Source of the DNA: CP2-2F sp034432555
GTDB lineage: Bacteria; Chloroflexota; Anaerolineae; Aggregatilineales; UBA2796
Direction of reading: 5' to 3'
DNA: 64,000 nt
NCBI GenBank assembly: GCA_034432555.1
Contig: DAOUBW010000048.1
Coordinates: forward strand, 346,635 to 410,634
This document shows, in pieces, positions 17,897-26,194 of this stretch. Each line of letters begins with the position of its first letter. The stretch's first letter is position 1. The notes below the pieces were generated by a model. That model saw only the letters and a list, made by a program, of their open reading frames with translations, did no database searches and was not told the DNA's origin. The position numbers and the translations under genes were made by a program.

Positions 17897-17958
17897 CCTT
17901 ACCACAGGCAAGCCTACTACATTCCCAAGATTCTCCGACAAGAAATCGTATTTTTGGT

Positions 17959-17989
17959 AGGGCGGGACGGTATCCCGCCCTTTGTTTTT
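17959..17989 (+). terminator. Intrinsic terminator after ftsY
   Basis: AGGGCGGGA (17959-17967), loop CGGTA, TCCCGCCCT (17973-17981), then TTGTTTTT. A perfect 9-pair stem with T-run. The same GGGCGGGA core recurs at 31192, so it may also be a member of a dispersed palindrome family. Confidence 0.85.
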
Positions 17990-18075
17990 CCTTCTCCAAC
18001 TCCATTTGAGGCGCCTTCACAGGCTGGGCAAAGCCGACTTGTGATGTTACAACCTGCCTTCCCTCATTTTGCATA

Positions 18076-18104
18076 TTGACAAAAACCAAGAGTTTGTTTA
18101 CAGT
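18076..18104 (+). promoter_or_regulatory. Predicted promoter of the metal ABC operon
   Basis: TTGACA (18076-18081), 17-base spacer, TACAGT (18099-18104). Transcription would start near 18111, 44 bases before the ATG of the binding-protein gene. Confidence 0.6.
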
Positions 18105-18113
18105 GGGTAGGAT

Positions 18114-18131
18114 ATTTAGTATAACCTAAAT
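18114..18131. promoter_or_regulatory. Candidate DtxR/MntR-type operator
   Basis: Inverted repeat ATTTAG-TATAAC-CTAAAT directly over the first transcribed bases of the metal transporter operon. The right half TAACCTAAA resembles half-sites of DtxR-family metalloregulators (TAACCTAA). No free repressor gene is adjacent, but the last permease carries a DtxR-like winged helix. Confidence 0.45.
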
Positions 18132-18154
18132 TATGATCGTAGGGAGAGTAAAAA

Positions 18155-19138
18155 ATGGGGGAAGCCAAGCGTTGGATACTGCTGTTGCTGTTGCTAACCT
18201 GGATGCCGTTCGGCGCGCTGCACGCTGAGGATCGCCTGCGCGTAGTGGCAACCACGACACAGGCAGCCGATCTCGCACGCATCATTGGCGGTGAGCGCAT
18301 CACGCTTACGGCGTTGATGGGTGCTGGCGTTGATCCACACCTCTACAAACCAACCGAGTCCGATATTGCTGCTATGAACAGCGCGCAGGTGGTCATCTAC
18401 AGCGGCTTGAACCTTGAAGGGCAGTTTGAGGCAGTCTTTGCGGCGTTGGGTCAGCGCGCCATTCGCACCTACGCGCTGAGTGCGCCTGTGGTGGATGGGG
18501 GCTTCCTGCTTGAGGAAAAAGTCGGCGTGCCTGATCCGCACTTCTGGTTTGATCCGCGCAATTGGGCGCTTGCCGCCGAAGGTTTGGCAGAGGTGCTTGC
18601 CGAAAGCGATGCCGCCAACGCCGAGTTTTACCGCGCTAATGCGGCTGCCTACATAGCGCAGCTTGAGGCACTCTATGACTGGGGCTTGGCAGCCATGACC
18701 GATGCCGTCATTCCTGAAGAAAAGCGCGTGTTGGTCACCTCGCACGATGCCTTTCAATACTTCGGGGATGCCTTCGGCTGGCAAGTGCGCGGCATTCAGG
18801 GCATTAGCACAGCGGCGGAGGCAAGCGTTGCCGATATTCAGGCAGTGGCGGATTTGGTGGTTCGTGAGGGCATCACCGTGATCTTCATCGAGAGCAGCGT
18901 GCCGCGTGCCACCATTGAGTCTGTGGTGGCGGCAGCGCGGGCAAAAGGTGCCTCGGTGAAAGTGGGCGTGCGCGAACTCTACTCGGATGCGATGGGTGCG
19001 CCTGAGGATTTCGGCGGCACGTATATGGGTATGACCGCGCACAATATCATCACCATTTTGCAATCATTCGGTTACCCTGTGCCGCCGCTGCCCGAAAGTT
19101 TAAGGTTAGCGCTGCCAGAGGCATTGCAAGCACGTTAG
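18155..19138 (+). CDS. Mn/Zn-type ABC transporter substrate-binding protein (TroA/ZnuA family)
   Basis: 327 residues with a signal peptide (about 1-25, LLLLLTWMPFGALHAE). Cluster A-I solute-binding protein capturing Mn, Zn or Fe outside the membrane. Probable metal ligands: His in GVDPHLYKP, His in VPDPHFWFD, the SHDAFQYFG region, and Asp/Glu of ELYSDAMG. The motif GISTAAEASVADI is typical of the TroA-like group. No His-rich loop of the kind common in Zn-specific ZnuA is present, so Mn (or mixed) is somewhat more likely. First gene of a four-gene operon. Confidence 0.9.
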   Translation: MGEAKRWILLLLLLTWMPFGALHAEDRLRVVATTTQAADLARIIGGERITLTALMGAGVDPHLYKPTESDIAAMNSAQVVIYSGLNLEGQFEAVFAALGQRAIRTYALSAPVVDGGFLLEEKVGVPDPHFWFDPRNWALAAEGLAEVLAESDAANAEFYRANAAAYIAQLEALYDWGLAAMTDAVIPEEKRVLVTSHDAFQYFGDAFGWQVRGIQGISTAAEASVADIQAVADLVVREGITVIFIESSVPRATIESVVAAARAKGASVKVGVRELYSDAMGAPEDFGGTYMGMTAHNIITILQSFGYPVPPLPESLRLALPEALQAR

Positions 19139-19152
19139 CAGAAGTTCAGAAT

Positions 19153-19179
19153 CCGCCTAGCGCAGTATGTGCTAGGCGG
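19153..19179 (+). repeat. Intercistronic hairpin
   Basis: CCGCCTAGC (19153-19161) and GCTAGGCGG (19171-19179) form a perfect 9-pair stem with a 9-base loop, without a T-run. It lies between the binding-protein and ATPase genes. Such hairpins often stabilise the upstream binding-protein message. Confidence 0.55.
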
Positions 19180-19205
19180 TTGCCAAGCAGAAGGACACAT
19201 TGAAG

Positions 19206-19988
19206 ATGACGGACCAAACCTACGCACTCGAAATTAACGACCTCACGGTTGCGTATCAGAACAAGCCCGTGCTGTGGGATATTGATTTGCGCGTGCCAAG
19301 CGGCGTGTTAATGGCAATCGTCGGACCGAATGGTGCCGGCAAAAGCACGCTGATCAAAGCGGCACTCGGTCTTATTCCGCGTGCTTCTGGCGATGTGCGC
19401 TTCTTTGGCAAGCCGTTGCGCCAAGCACGCCACCTGATCGGCTATGTGCCGCAGCGCGGCAGTGTGGATTGGGATTTTCCAACCACTGTGCAGGATGTCG
19501 TGATGATGGGACTTTATGGGCGGCTAGGCTGGCTGCGGCGTCCCGGCAAGGCGGAACGCGAAGCTGCATTAGATGCCCTAGCCCAAGTAGACATGGCGAA
19601 TTTTGCAGGGCGGCAGATCAGCCAACTGAGCGGCGGGCAGCAGCAGCGCGTCTTTTTGGCACGTGCCTTAGTGCAGGCTGCCGATCTCTACTTCATGGAT
19701 GAGCCGTTCGCCGCTGTGGATGCCGTGACCGAACGTGCCATCGTCAGCTTGATGCACACCTTGCGCGAACAGGGCAAGACGGTGATCGTCGTCCATCATG
19801 ATTTGCAGACCGTTACTGAGTATTTCGACTGGGTGACGCTGCTCAACGTGGAAGTGATAAGCAGCGGTGCAACGGCACTGACCTTCACCGAAGAAAACGT
19901 GCGGCGCACCTATGGTGGGCGCATTGGCGCGCTGCCACCTGCCCTGAATGGCAACACGCCGCAGAAAGAAGGCATCTATGTTGCCTAA
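19206..19988 (+). CDS. Metal ABC transporter ATPase
   Basis: 260 residues from ATG 19206 (AAGGA lies 10 bases upstream; a TTG at 19200 is the alternative). Walker A GPNGAGKST, Q-loop YVPQRGSVDWDFPTT (the PQR..VDWDFP form typical of Mn/Zn importers), signature LSGGQQQRVFLARAL, Walker B LYFMDEPFAAVD, and switch His in VHHDL. Energises uptake with the two permeases downstream. Overlaps the first permease gene by 11 bases. Confidence 0.94.
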   Translation: MTDQTYALEINDLTVAYQNKPVLWDIDLRVPSGVLMAIVGPNGAGKSTLIKAALGLIPRASGDVRFFGKPLRQARHLIGYVPQRGSVDWDFPTTVQDVVMMGLYGRLGWLRRPGKAEREAALDALAQVDMANFAGRQISQLSGGQQQRVFLARALVQAADLYFMDEPFAAVDAVTERAIVSLMHTLREQGKTVIVVHHDLQTVTEYFDWVTLLNVEVISSGATALTFTEENVRRTYGGRIGALPPALNGNTPQKEGIYVA

Positions 19989-20955
19989 TATGTTGCCTGA
20001 AGATCGGCGTGTGTGGCGCTTTATCGGTGTGGCGGCGCTTTTGGTGGCACTCGGCATTCCGCTGAGCGTGGCGCTCGGCGTGCAGTACGACTACACGCTG
20101 ACCAACGTTGCACTGGGCGGTGCGCTGCTCGGTGTGCTGTGCGGCATGACGGGTACCTTTGCCATGCTGCGCGGGCAAAGCCTGATCGGTGATGCGCTCT
20201 CTCATGCTGCGCTGCCGGGCGTGGCGCTTGCCTTTTTGCTAGTTGGGCGTGAGCCTTTCGCACTCTTGGTTGGTGCGGCAGCAACGGGCTGGCTAGGCGC
20301 GCAGTTGGTTAGCACGCTCACCAACACCACGCGCCTAAAGCAGGATGCAGCGATGGGCATTGTGTTGGCATCCTTCTTTGCGATTGGCGTAGCGCTGCTC
20401 TCATATATTCAAGGGCGCGCCGATGCCAGCCAAGCCGGCTTGGATAAATTCATCTTTGGGCAGGCGGCAGCCATTGTGCAGCGCGATGTGCTGACGCTTG
20501 GTGCGGCGTGCCTGTTGGTCGGTGCAACGCTCTTTGCCTTCTGGAAAGAATTCAAGCTGCTCACCTTTGATCCTGACTTTGCGCGTGCCAACGGCTATCC
20601 GACGCGGCGGCTGAATCTGATCCTCTCCAGCCTGATCGTGGCGGTTATTGTGCTTGGGCTGCAACTGGCAGGCGTGATCTTGATGGTCGGCTTGTTGATC
20701 GCACCAGCGGCAGCAGCGCGCCAATGGACGCGCCGTTTGGAGCAGATGATCGTCCTCGCCGCGATCTTGGGCGCTTTCGCTGGTGGATCAGGCGCGGTGC
20801 TAAGTGCTGTTGAGCGCGGCTTGCCAACCGGTCCGATGATGATTGTGGTCGCGTGCGGCATTGTGCTTATCGCGCTGCTCTTTGCGCCGGAGCGCGGCGT
20901 GCTGTGGCAGCTTTGGCAGCGGCGCACAGCGCATCAACTGACGAAAGAAGGCTGA
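19978..20955 (+). CDS. Metal ABC transporter permease 1 (ABC-3 family)
   Basis: 325 residues with about 8-9 transmembrane helices. Conserved ABC-3 motifs MLRGQSLIGDALSHAALPG and FKLLTFDPDFARANGYPTRR support a Mn/Zn-type permease. Start at 19978 is chosen for AGAAGG just upstream; it overlaps the ATPase gene end. Acts with the second permease as a heterodimeric channel, as in TroCD or MntCD systems. Confidence 0.92.
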   Translation: MLPNMLPEDRRVWRFIGVAALLVALGIPLSVALGVQYDYTLTNVALGGALLGVLCGMTGTFAMLRGQSLIGDALSHAALPGVALAFLLVGREPFALLVGAAATGWLGAQLVSTLTNTTRLKQDAAMGIVLASFFAIGVALLSYIQGRADASQAGLDKFIFGQAAAIVQRDVLTLGAACLLVGATLFAFWKEFKLLTFDPDFARANGYPTRRLNLILSSLIVAVIVLGLQLAGVILMVGLLIAPAAAARQWTRRLEQMIVLAAILGAFAGGSGAVLSAVERGLPTGPMMIVVACGIVLIALLFAPERGVLWQLWQRRTAHQLTKEG

Positions 20956-20957
20956 CG

Positions 20958-22361
20958 ATGCATGGCATTGAACGTCTCTTGATTGAATTTTTGCTGAACT
21001 TTGCCGCTGCTGAGCAGATCAACACTTTCTTTGGTGATCCGCGCAATACAGCACTGCTGATCGGTGCGTTGGTTGCCTTTGCAACGGCGCTCTGCGGCGT
21101 GTTCTTGGTGTTGCGTAAGATGGCAATGACTGCGGATGCCATCAGCCATACGGTGCTGTTTGGCATTGTGGCTGCCTTCTTGGCGATGCTGTGGCTTGGG
21201 CAAGCGCCAAGCCTGAGTTCGCCGCTGCTGCTGCTTGGTGCGGCAGCGGCGGGCGTTGGCACGGTGCTGCTGACCGAACTGATTCAGCGCTCCAACTTGG
21301 TCAAAGGCGATACGGCGCTTAGCCTGGCGTTTCCGTTCTTGTTCGCGCTCGCCGTGATTTTGGTAACGCGCTACATTCCCAATGTGCATCTGGATGTTGA
21401 TTCGGTGATGGTGGGTGAGATCGGCGTGGCATGGGCAAATACCAACAGCCACTGTCTCGCTAATTGTGAGCCTGTCACCATTACTGCGGACGATCCGCGT
21501 GCCACGCTGTCGCGCACCTGTGTGAACTGTGCGACGGAAGGCATTTCGCCGCGCAGTCCGCGTGCCGTGTTTGAGGAAACGTGCGGCAATTGCGGCACCT
21601 TCAGCGCAGCAGAGGCTTGGCAGCGCCGTTTGATCAGCGCGCCGCCACAGTTGGTCTTCCTGCCGCGTGCGCTGCTGCCTTTGGGCAGTGCCGCGCTACT
21701 CAACTTGCTTTTTGTGCTGTTCTTCTATAAAGAGCTGAAGTTAGCAACCTTTGATGCAGGCTTGGCGGCTGCCTTTGGCTTCAAGCCTGCGCTGCTCAGC
21801 TACGCGCTGATGATCTTGGTCAGCCTGACGGCAGTTGCCGCCTTTGATGCGGTCGGCTCGATCTTGGTGGTGGCGTTCTTCATCATTCCAGCGGCGGCTG
21901 CCTACCTGCTCACGGATCGGCTGTGGCTGATGTTCGTGATTGCGCCGCTGCTAGGCATCTTTTCCGCCTCCACAGGCTACGAAGTGGCGCGGGCGTGGGA
22001 TATCTCAATCTCAGCGGCGATGGTGATCATGCTCTTTGCGTGCTTCAGCCTGATTTGGGTGCTTTCGCCGCGCTATGGCTTGCTGGGGGGACTGGTGCGG
22101 CGTTGGCGGCAACGCGGACAGTTTGCCGAGCAGCTTTTGCTTGGGCATCTATATAACCATCAACATACCGCCGAGGCAGACGCCGAATGTGCGCGAGAGG
22201 CACTGCATCAGCACTTGAACTGGTCGCCGCGCAAAACGGCGCGCTATCTGGCACGCTTGCAAGCAGGGCGTTTGGTGGAGTTGGAGGCGGATCAGGTGCG
22301 CTTAACGATGCGCGGTGAGGCGGTGGTACAGGCATTTCGCACCGAACTGCTGGCGCACTAA
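20958..22361 (+). CDS. Metal ABC permease 2 with Cys-rich insert and C-terminal DtxR-like winged helix
   Basis: 467 residues, far longer than a normal ABC-3 permease (about 280). The permease part has VLRKMAMTADAISHTVLFGI and FYKELKLATFDAGLAAAFGF. Between two helices lies an insert (about 160-225) with Cys166/170, Cys188/191 and Cys209/212 (CLANC, CVNC, CGNC), looking like a metal-binding ribbon. The C-terminus (about 385-467) is soluble and resembles the winged-helix and dimer region of DtxR/MntR (SPRKTARYLARLQAGRLVEL). Such permease-regulator fusions occur in some phyla; the Cys insert is unfamiliar to me. Starts 2 bases after the first permease stop and converges with the GT gene (4-base overlap). 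Confidence 0.88.
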   Translation: MHGIERLLIEFLLNFAAAEQINTFFGDPRNTALLIGALVAFATALCGVFLVLRKMAMTADAISHTVLFGIVAAFLAMLWLGQAPSLSSPLLLLGAAAAGVGTVLLTELIQRSNLVKGDTALSLAFPFLFALAVILVTRYIPNVHLDVDSVMVGEIGVAWANTNSHCLANCEPVTITADDPRATLSRTCVNCATEGISPRSPRAVFEETCGNCGTFSAAEAWQRRLISAPPQLVFLPRALLPLGSAALLNLLFVLFFYKELKLATFDAGLAAAFGFKPALLSYALMILVSLTAVAAFDAVGSILVVAFFIIPAAAAYLLTDRLWLMFVIAPLLGIFSASTGYEVARAWDISISAAMVIMLFACFSLIWVLSPRYGLLGGLVRRWRQRGQFAEQLLLGHLYNHQHTAEADAECAREALHQHLNWSPRKTARYLARLQAGRLVELEADQVRLTMRGEAVVQAFRTELLAH

Positions 22362-23461
22362 CGGCGGGCAACGCGCTGATAGACTGCCAGTGTTTGGCGG
22401 GCGGTCTGCTGCCAGTCGAAACGGGCGAGGTTAGCGCGCCCTTTAGCACGGAGATCAGCGCGCAGATCGGGATCGCGCAGGCAAGTGCGGATCGCGGCTG
22501 CTATCGCCTGCACATCGTAGGGATCAAAATAGTGCGCGCCATCGCCCGCCACTTCGGGCAGCGAGGCAGCCGTTGAGCAAGCAAGTGCTACATCGGCTGC
22601 TTGTGCCTCAAGGGCGGGCAGCCCAAAGCCTTCATAGAGGGACGGCAGGGCGAATAATTCTGCACCGTTCAGCAAGGTTGGCAAATGTGCGCTTGGCACG
22701 TAGCCTGTCGCACGGATGCGCGTATTGAGCATGTCGGGCGTGACGTTCGGCGGCAGCTTGCCGATTAGCACCAAAGTATGGGGAAACTCATCCGCCAGCG
22801 TCTTAAATGCCTCTAACAGGCGCGGGATATTCTTGTGCGGATAGCCGCCGCCGATGGCAGCGATATACGGCTGTGTGATGCCGTGTTCGGCGCGGATAAC
22901 AGCGGCTGCCTCACCCTGGAGCGGCGCGGTGCTTAACCCAGATCCCGAATGTACAACATCAATTTTTCCAGCATCGAGCATAAGGTGAGCAATCATTTCC
23001 TGTTTAGCGAAGGCAGAAACGGCGATGATGCGTTTGGCGCGCCGTGCGCCGCTTGCCGTGAAGAAGATCACCACCCGCCGCCGAAAGGCAGACATATCTT
23101 CACTCATCACCACAAAGCGCGTATCGTGCAGCGTGACCACGCTTGGGCAGGGCAAAATTAGCGGCGCAATCGTGTTGAGCGAATGCAAGACGTCCAGCCG
23201 ATGGCGGCGCGCCAAGATCGGCAAGATTGCCTGCTCATACAAATAGCGCAGCGGACGGTTTTTCGGGTTGATCGGACAGATAATTCGCTTCAGGTTTGGT
23301 GCGTTGGGCAGCGGGAAATCCGCCATTTCGCGGTTCAGGTACAGATAATAAATATTATCGGAACTAACCTCCACCAACGCCTTGATCAAATGCTCAGCGT
23401 AGATGGACGTGCCATTGATGACGCCTGCACGCAAATAGAGCGCATTTAAGCCGATTCGCAT
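22358..23461 (-). CDS. GT4-family glycosyltransferase (second of tandem pair)
   Basis: 367 residues, GT-B fold retaining glycosyltransferase. The C-terminal nucleotide-sugar motif LYEGFGLPALEAQAADVAL (catalytic Glu) and PYIAAIGGGYPHKNIPRLLEAF are typical of GT4. Start is ATG at 23461, overlapping the stop of the paralogous upstream gene by one base. An upstream extension to 23518 is the tail of the paralog's frame and rejected. Protein is closely similar along its whole length to the upstream copy, so they arose by duplication. Likely builds an extracellular polysaccharide or lipid-linked glycan. Confidence 0.9.
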   Translation of the reverse strand: MRIGLNALYLRAGVINGTSIYAEHLIKALVEVSSDNIYYLYLNREMADFPLPNAPNLKRIICPINPKNRPLRYLYEQAILPILARRHRLDVLHSLNTIAPLILPCPSVVTLHDTRFVVMSEDMSAFRRRVVIFFTASGARRAKRIIAVSAFAKQEMIAHLMLDAGKIDVVHSGSGLSTAPLQGEAAAVIRAEHGITQPYIAAIGGGYPHKNIPRLLEAFKTLADEFPHTLVLIGKLPPNVTPDMLNTRIRATGYVPSAHLPTLLNGAELFALPSLYEGFGLPALEAQAADVALACSTAASLPEVAGDGAHYFDPYDVQAIAAAIRTCLRDPDLRADLRAKGRANLARFDWQQTARQTLAVYQRVARR

Positions 23462-24567
23462 CAGCGGCGCGCCACTTTCTGGTAAACTGCCAACGTCTCG
23501 CGGGCAGTTTTTTCCCAAGAGAAGCGCGCTAAATTAGCACGCCCTTCGGCGCGCAGCGCCTCGCGCAGATTGGGATCGCGCAGGCAAGCGCGGATCGCTT
23601 CGGCGAGAGCGTTCACGTCATACGGATCGAAGTAGTGCGCGCCTTTGCCCGCCACTTCCGGCAGTGAGGCAGCCGTTGAGCAGACCAACGCGACATCAGC
23701 AGCCTGTGCCTCTAAAGCGGGCAAACCAAAGCCTTCATACAGCGAGGTGACCACAAAGACATCCGCGCCGTTCATCAAGATGGGCAAGTCTGCGTCTGGC
23801 ACATAACCTGTCGTCCGCACGCGCTTACCGAGCGACTCAGCGCTCACGTTGCGCGGCAGCTTGCCGAACAGCACCAGTTCATGCGGAAACTCGCCCTGAA
23901 TTTGGGTGAAGGCTTCCAGCAGGCGCGGCATGTTCTTATGCACATAGCTGCCAGCAATAGCGGCGATGTATGGCTGCCGAATGCCGTACTTAGCGCGGAT
24001 CGCCTCAGACGACTCGGCTGGCGGTGCGCCTTCAAGTGGACTAATGCTCAGATGCACCACATCAATCTTGTCAGGCTTCAAGCTGAAGTGTGCGATCATC
24101 TCGCGCTTGGCAAAGTCCGAGTCGGTGACGATGCGCGTGGCGCGCCGTGCGCCGTTGCCGGCAAAGAAGCGGATCACCTGCCGCCGAAAGCCGTAAATAT
24201 CGCCGCCGAGTGCGGGAATCATGAAGCGGGTGTCGTGCAGGGTCATCACGCTGCGGCACGGCAGAAAGAACGGGTGCGTCAGGTGCAGCGAGTGCAGGAT
24301 ATCCAGCTTGTGCTTGGCGGCGTGGCGCGGCAGGATAACTTGCTCGTGCCAATAGCGCGGAAAGCGCTGCTGCGGCAAAAATGGAAAGACAACAGGCTGA
24401 AAATTCGGCGCAGGCATAGCAAACTGCGCAGCTTCAGCGTTTAGGTAGATGTAATAAGTGTTTTCAGCATCGAGCAGCGCCAGCGAATCGAGCAGGCGAC
24501 GGGCATAGATATAAGCGCCGTCCACACAGCTAGGGCGCAAATACAGAATGTTGATGCCGATCCGCAT
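23461..24567 (-). CDS. GT4-family glycosyltransferase (first of tandem pair)
   Basis: 368 residues beginning MRIGINILYLRPSCVDGAYI, almost parallel to the next gene's MRIGLNALYLRAGVINGTSI. Motifs SLYEGFGLPALEAQAADVAL and PYIAAIAGSYVHKNMPRLL mark GT4. The variable N-terminal halves suggest different acceptors; the shared C-terminal half suggests related sugar donors. Divergently transcribed from the flippase-methyltransferase-GT2 operon, which points to a common surface-glycan job. Confidence 0.9.
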   Translation of the reverse strand: MRIGINILYLRPSCVDGAYIYARRLLDSLALLDAENTYYIYLNAEAAQFAMPAPNFQPVVFPFLPQQRFPRYWHEQVILPRHAAKHKLDILHSLHLTHPFFLPCRSVMTLHDTRFMIPALGGDIYGFRRQVIRFFAGNGARRATRIVTDSDFAKREMIAHFSLKPDKIDVVHLSISPLEGAPPAESSEAIRAKYGIRQPYIAAIAGSYVHKNMPRLLEAFTQIQGEFPHELVLFGKLPRNVSAESLGKRVRTTGYVPDADLPILMNGADVFVVTSLYEGFGLPALEAQAADVALVCSTAASLPEVAGKGAHYFDPYDVNALAEAIRACLRDPNLREALRAEGRANLARFSWEKTARETLAVYQKVARR

Positions 24568-24579
24568 AGTTGCCTACGT

Positions 24580-24616
24580 TTGAGCCAAGCGCGTTATCGC
24601 TTATAATACAAGCGAT
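24580..24616 (+). promoter_or_regulatory. Flippase-operon promoter overlapped by a palindrome
   Basis: TTGAGC (24580-24585), 16-base spacer, TATAAT (24602-24607). A perfect inverted repeat ATCGCTT (24596-24602) / AAGCGAT (24610-24616) with a 7-base spacer is centred on the -10 box, a position where a bound repressor would block RNA polymerase. It lies between divergent glycan gene sets. Confidence 0.55.
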
Positions 24617-24666
24617 GAGGCTAGTCGGCAACCTGAGCAGGCGAAGTCAGGCAGAATAGGGCGCAC

Positions 24667-26181
24667 ATGGCAGCACCAAACGTCAAACGCAACGTGATCT
24701 ACAATGTACTCGGTGGCGTGTGGGCAATTGGGCTGAATCTGGTCTTGGTGCGCGTGCAGCTACAAACGCTCGGCGCAGAGGCATACGGGCTGATCAGCTT
24801 TGGGCAAACGCTCATGCTGATGAACACACTCTTTGATTTTGGGCTGGCAACCACGCTCATCCGCAGCCTTGCCGCCGATAGCAGCATGGCGCGCCAACAA
24901 TCTCGCGCTTTTGTGCAGAGCGCCGCTGCCATTTATTGGGCGTGCGCCGCCCTGATCGGCATCCTGATCTTTGCCGCTGCTGAGCCGCTGGCAGCGGGCT
25001 GGCTGCGTTTGGAGCGAGTGCCGTTCACAGAGGCAGTTGCGGCACTGCGGCTATGGGCAATCGCCATCGCCTTCAATCACCTGATGTACCTCTATGTGGC
25101 GCTCTTAAGCGGCGTGCAGCGCCTCGATCTGCTGAATGCCGTCAAGGTGGTGTATATCACCATTTATCAGGGCGGCGGCACGCTGCTGCTGCTGCTGACG
25201 GGCAGTCTGGGCGGATTCATGCTCTGGAACGCGCTGACTTCGGTTGGCGGCGTGCTGCTCTATAGGTTGATGGTGCGCCGTGCTGGCAGTGGCTTGCTAG
25301 AAATGCCGCGTTTGATCTGGTCAGCACTGCGCCCTGCGTTTGGGCAAATGGGCAGCGTTTATGGTACGGTGCTGCTCTCGCTGATCCTGATTCAGGTGGA
25401 TCGCGTCTTGATTAGCCGCCTGCTGCCGCTGACTCAGCTTGGCTTTTATAACACTGCCTTCATCATCATTCAGGGCATCGGCACGCTGCAAGGCTTCATC
25501 AGCACGGCGCTGCTGCCTGTCTTAGCAAACGATCACGGTGCAGCCGATCAAGAAGCATTCAGGCGGCATATGCGGCGTTTGCTGCAAGTCATGCTCTACT
25601 TGATCACGCCGCTGGTCTTTGCCTGCCTTTTCTTTGGGCGCGAACTGCTGCTGCTGTGGACGACTCCTGAGGCAGCCGAAGGCGCCTTCCGCGTGATGGC
25701 ACTCTTAGCGCTTGGGTCGCTGCTCAACACGATCTCGGCGGCGGACTATACGGCGGCGGCTGCCACCGCTAACGCAGATGTGATCGTGCGGGTGAACTTG
25801 TGGCTGCTGCTGCCCTACCTAGCGCTAATGTACGTTGGAATTGTGGTGTTGGGCATTGAAGGCGCGGCGTTGGTGTGGGTTGCGCTCAACTTCACTTATT
25901 TGTTCACGCAGCAGCCAGCCGTGCATCGGCGTGTGTTAAGCAGTTATAGCATTGGTTGGTCAGCGCGCAACGCTGCGCCGTTTTTGCTGCTCAATGCGCT
26001 GATCTTTGGCGTGCTGCGCGCCCTCTACGACGGACTGGCAAATGACAGCCTTCTGCTAGGGCTTGCCTGTGTTAGCCTTGCCGCGCTGCTCAGCTTTGTC
26101 GCCTGCGCTGCTTTGCTAGATGCCGAATTACGGCAAGTTGGAGTCCGTTGGCTGCGGCGTGCGCTGCCCAGCCGCCCTTAG
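24667..26181 (+). CDS. Polysaccharide flippase (Wzx/MOP superfamily)
   Basis: 504 residues with about 12-14 transmembrane helices. The N-terminus (KRNVIYNVLGGVWAIGLNLV) and the helix pattern match lipid-linked oligosaccharide flippases (RfbX/Wzx), which move undecaprenyl-linked repeat units across the cytoplasmic membrane. Followed after 13 bases by a methyltransferase and a GT2 gene, and opposed by two GT4 genes, forming a compact surface-glycan cluster. No polymerase (Wzy) is visible in the window. Confidence 0.88.
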   Translation: MAAPNVKRNVIYNVLGGVWAIGLNLVLVRVQLQTLGAEAYGLISFGQTLMLMNTLFDFGLATTLIRSLAADSSMARQQSRAFVQSAAAIYWACAALIGILIFAAAEPLAAGWLRLERVPFTEAVAALRLWAIAIAFNHLMYLYVALLSGVQRLDLLNAVKVVYITIYQGGGTLLLLLTGSLGGFMLWNALTSVGGVLLYRLMVRRAGSGLLEMPRLIWSALRPAFGQMGSVYGTVLLSLILIQVDRVLISRLLPLTQLGFYNTAFIIIQGIGTLQGFISTALLPVLANDHGAADQEAFRRHMRRLLQVMLYLITPLVFACLFFGRELLLLWTTPEAAEGAFRVMALLALGSLLNTISAADYTAAAATANADVIVRVNLWLLLPYLALMYVGIVVLGIEGAALVWVALNFTYLFTQQPAVHRRVLSSYSIGWSARNAAPFLLLNALIFGVLRALYDGLANDSLLLGLACVSLAALLSFVACAALLDAELRQVGVRWLRRALPSRP

Positions 26182-26194
26182 TGGAGATGCTTTT

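Noticed and set aside
18194..19063. 289-residue minus-strand ORF
   Set aside because: Antisense shadow of the metal-binding protein gene.
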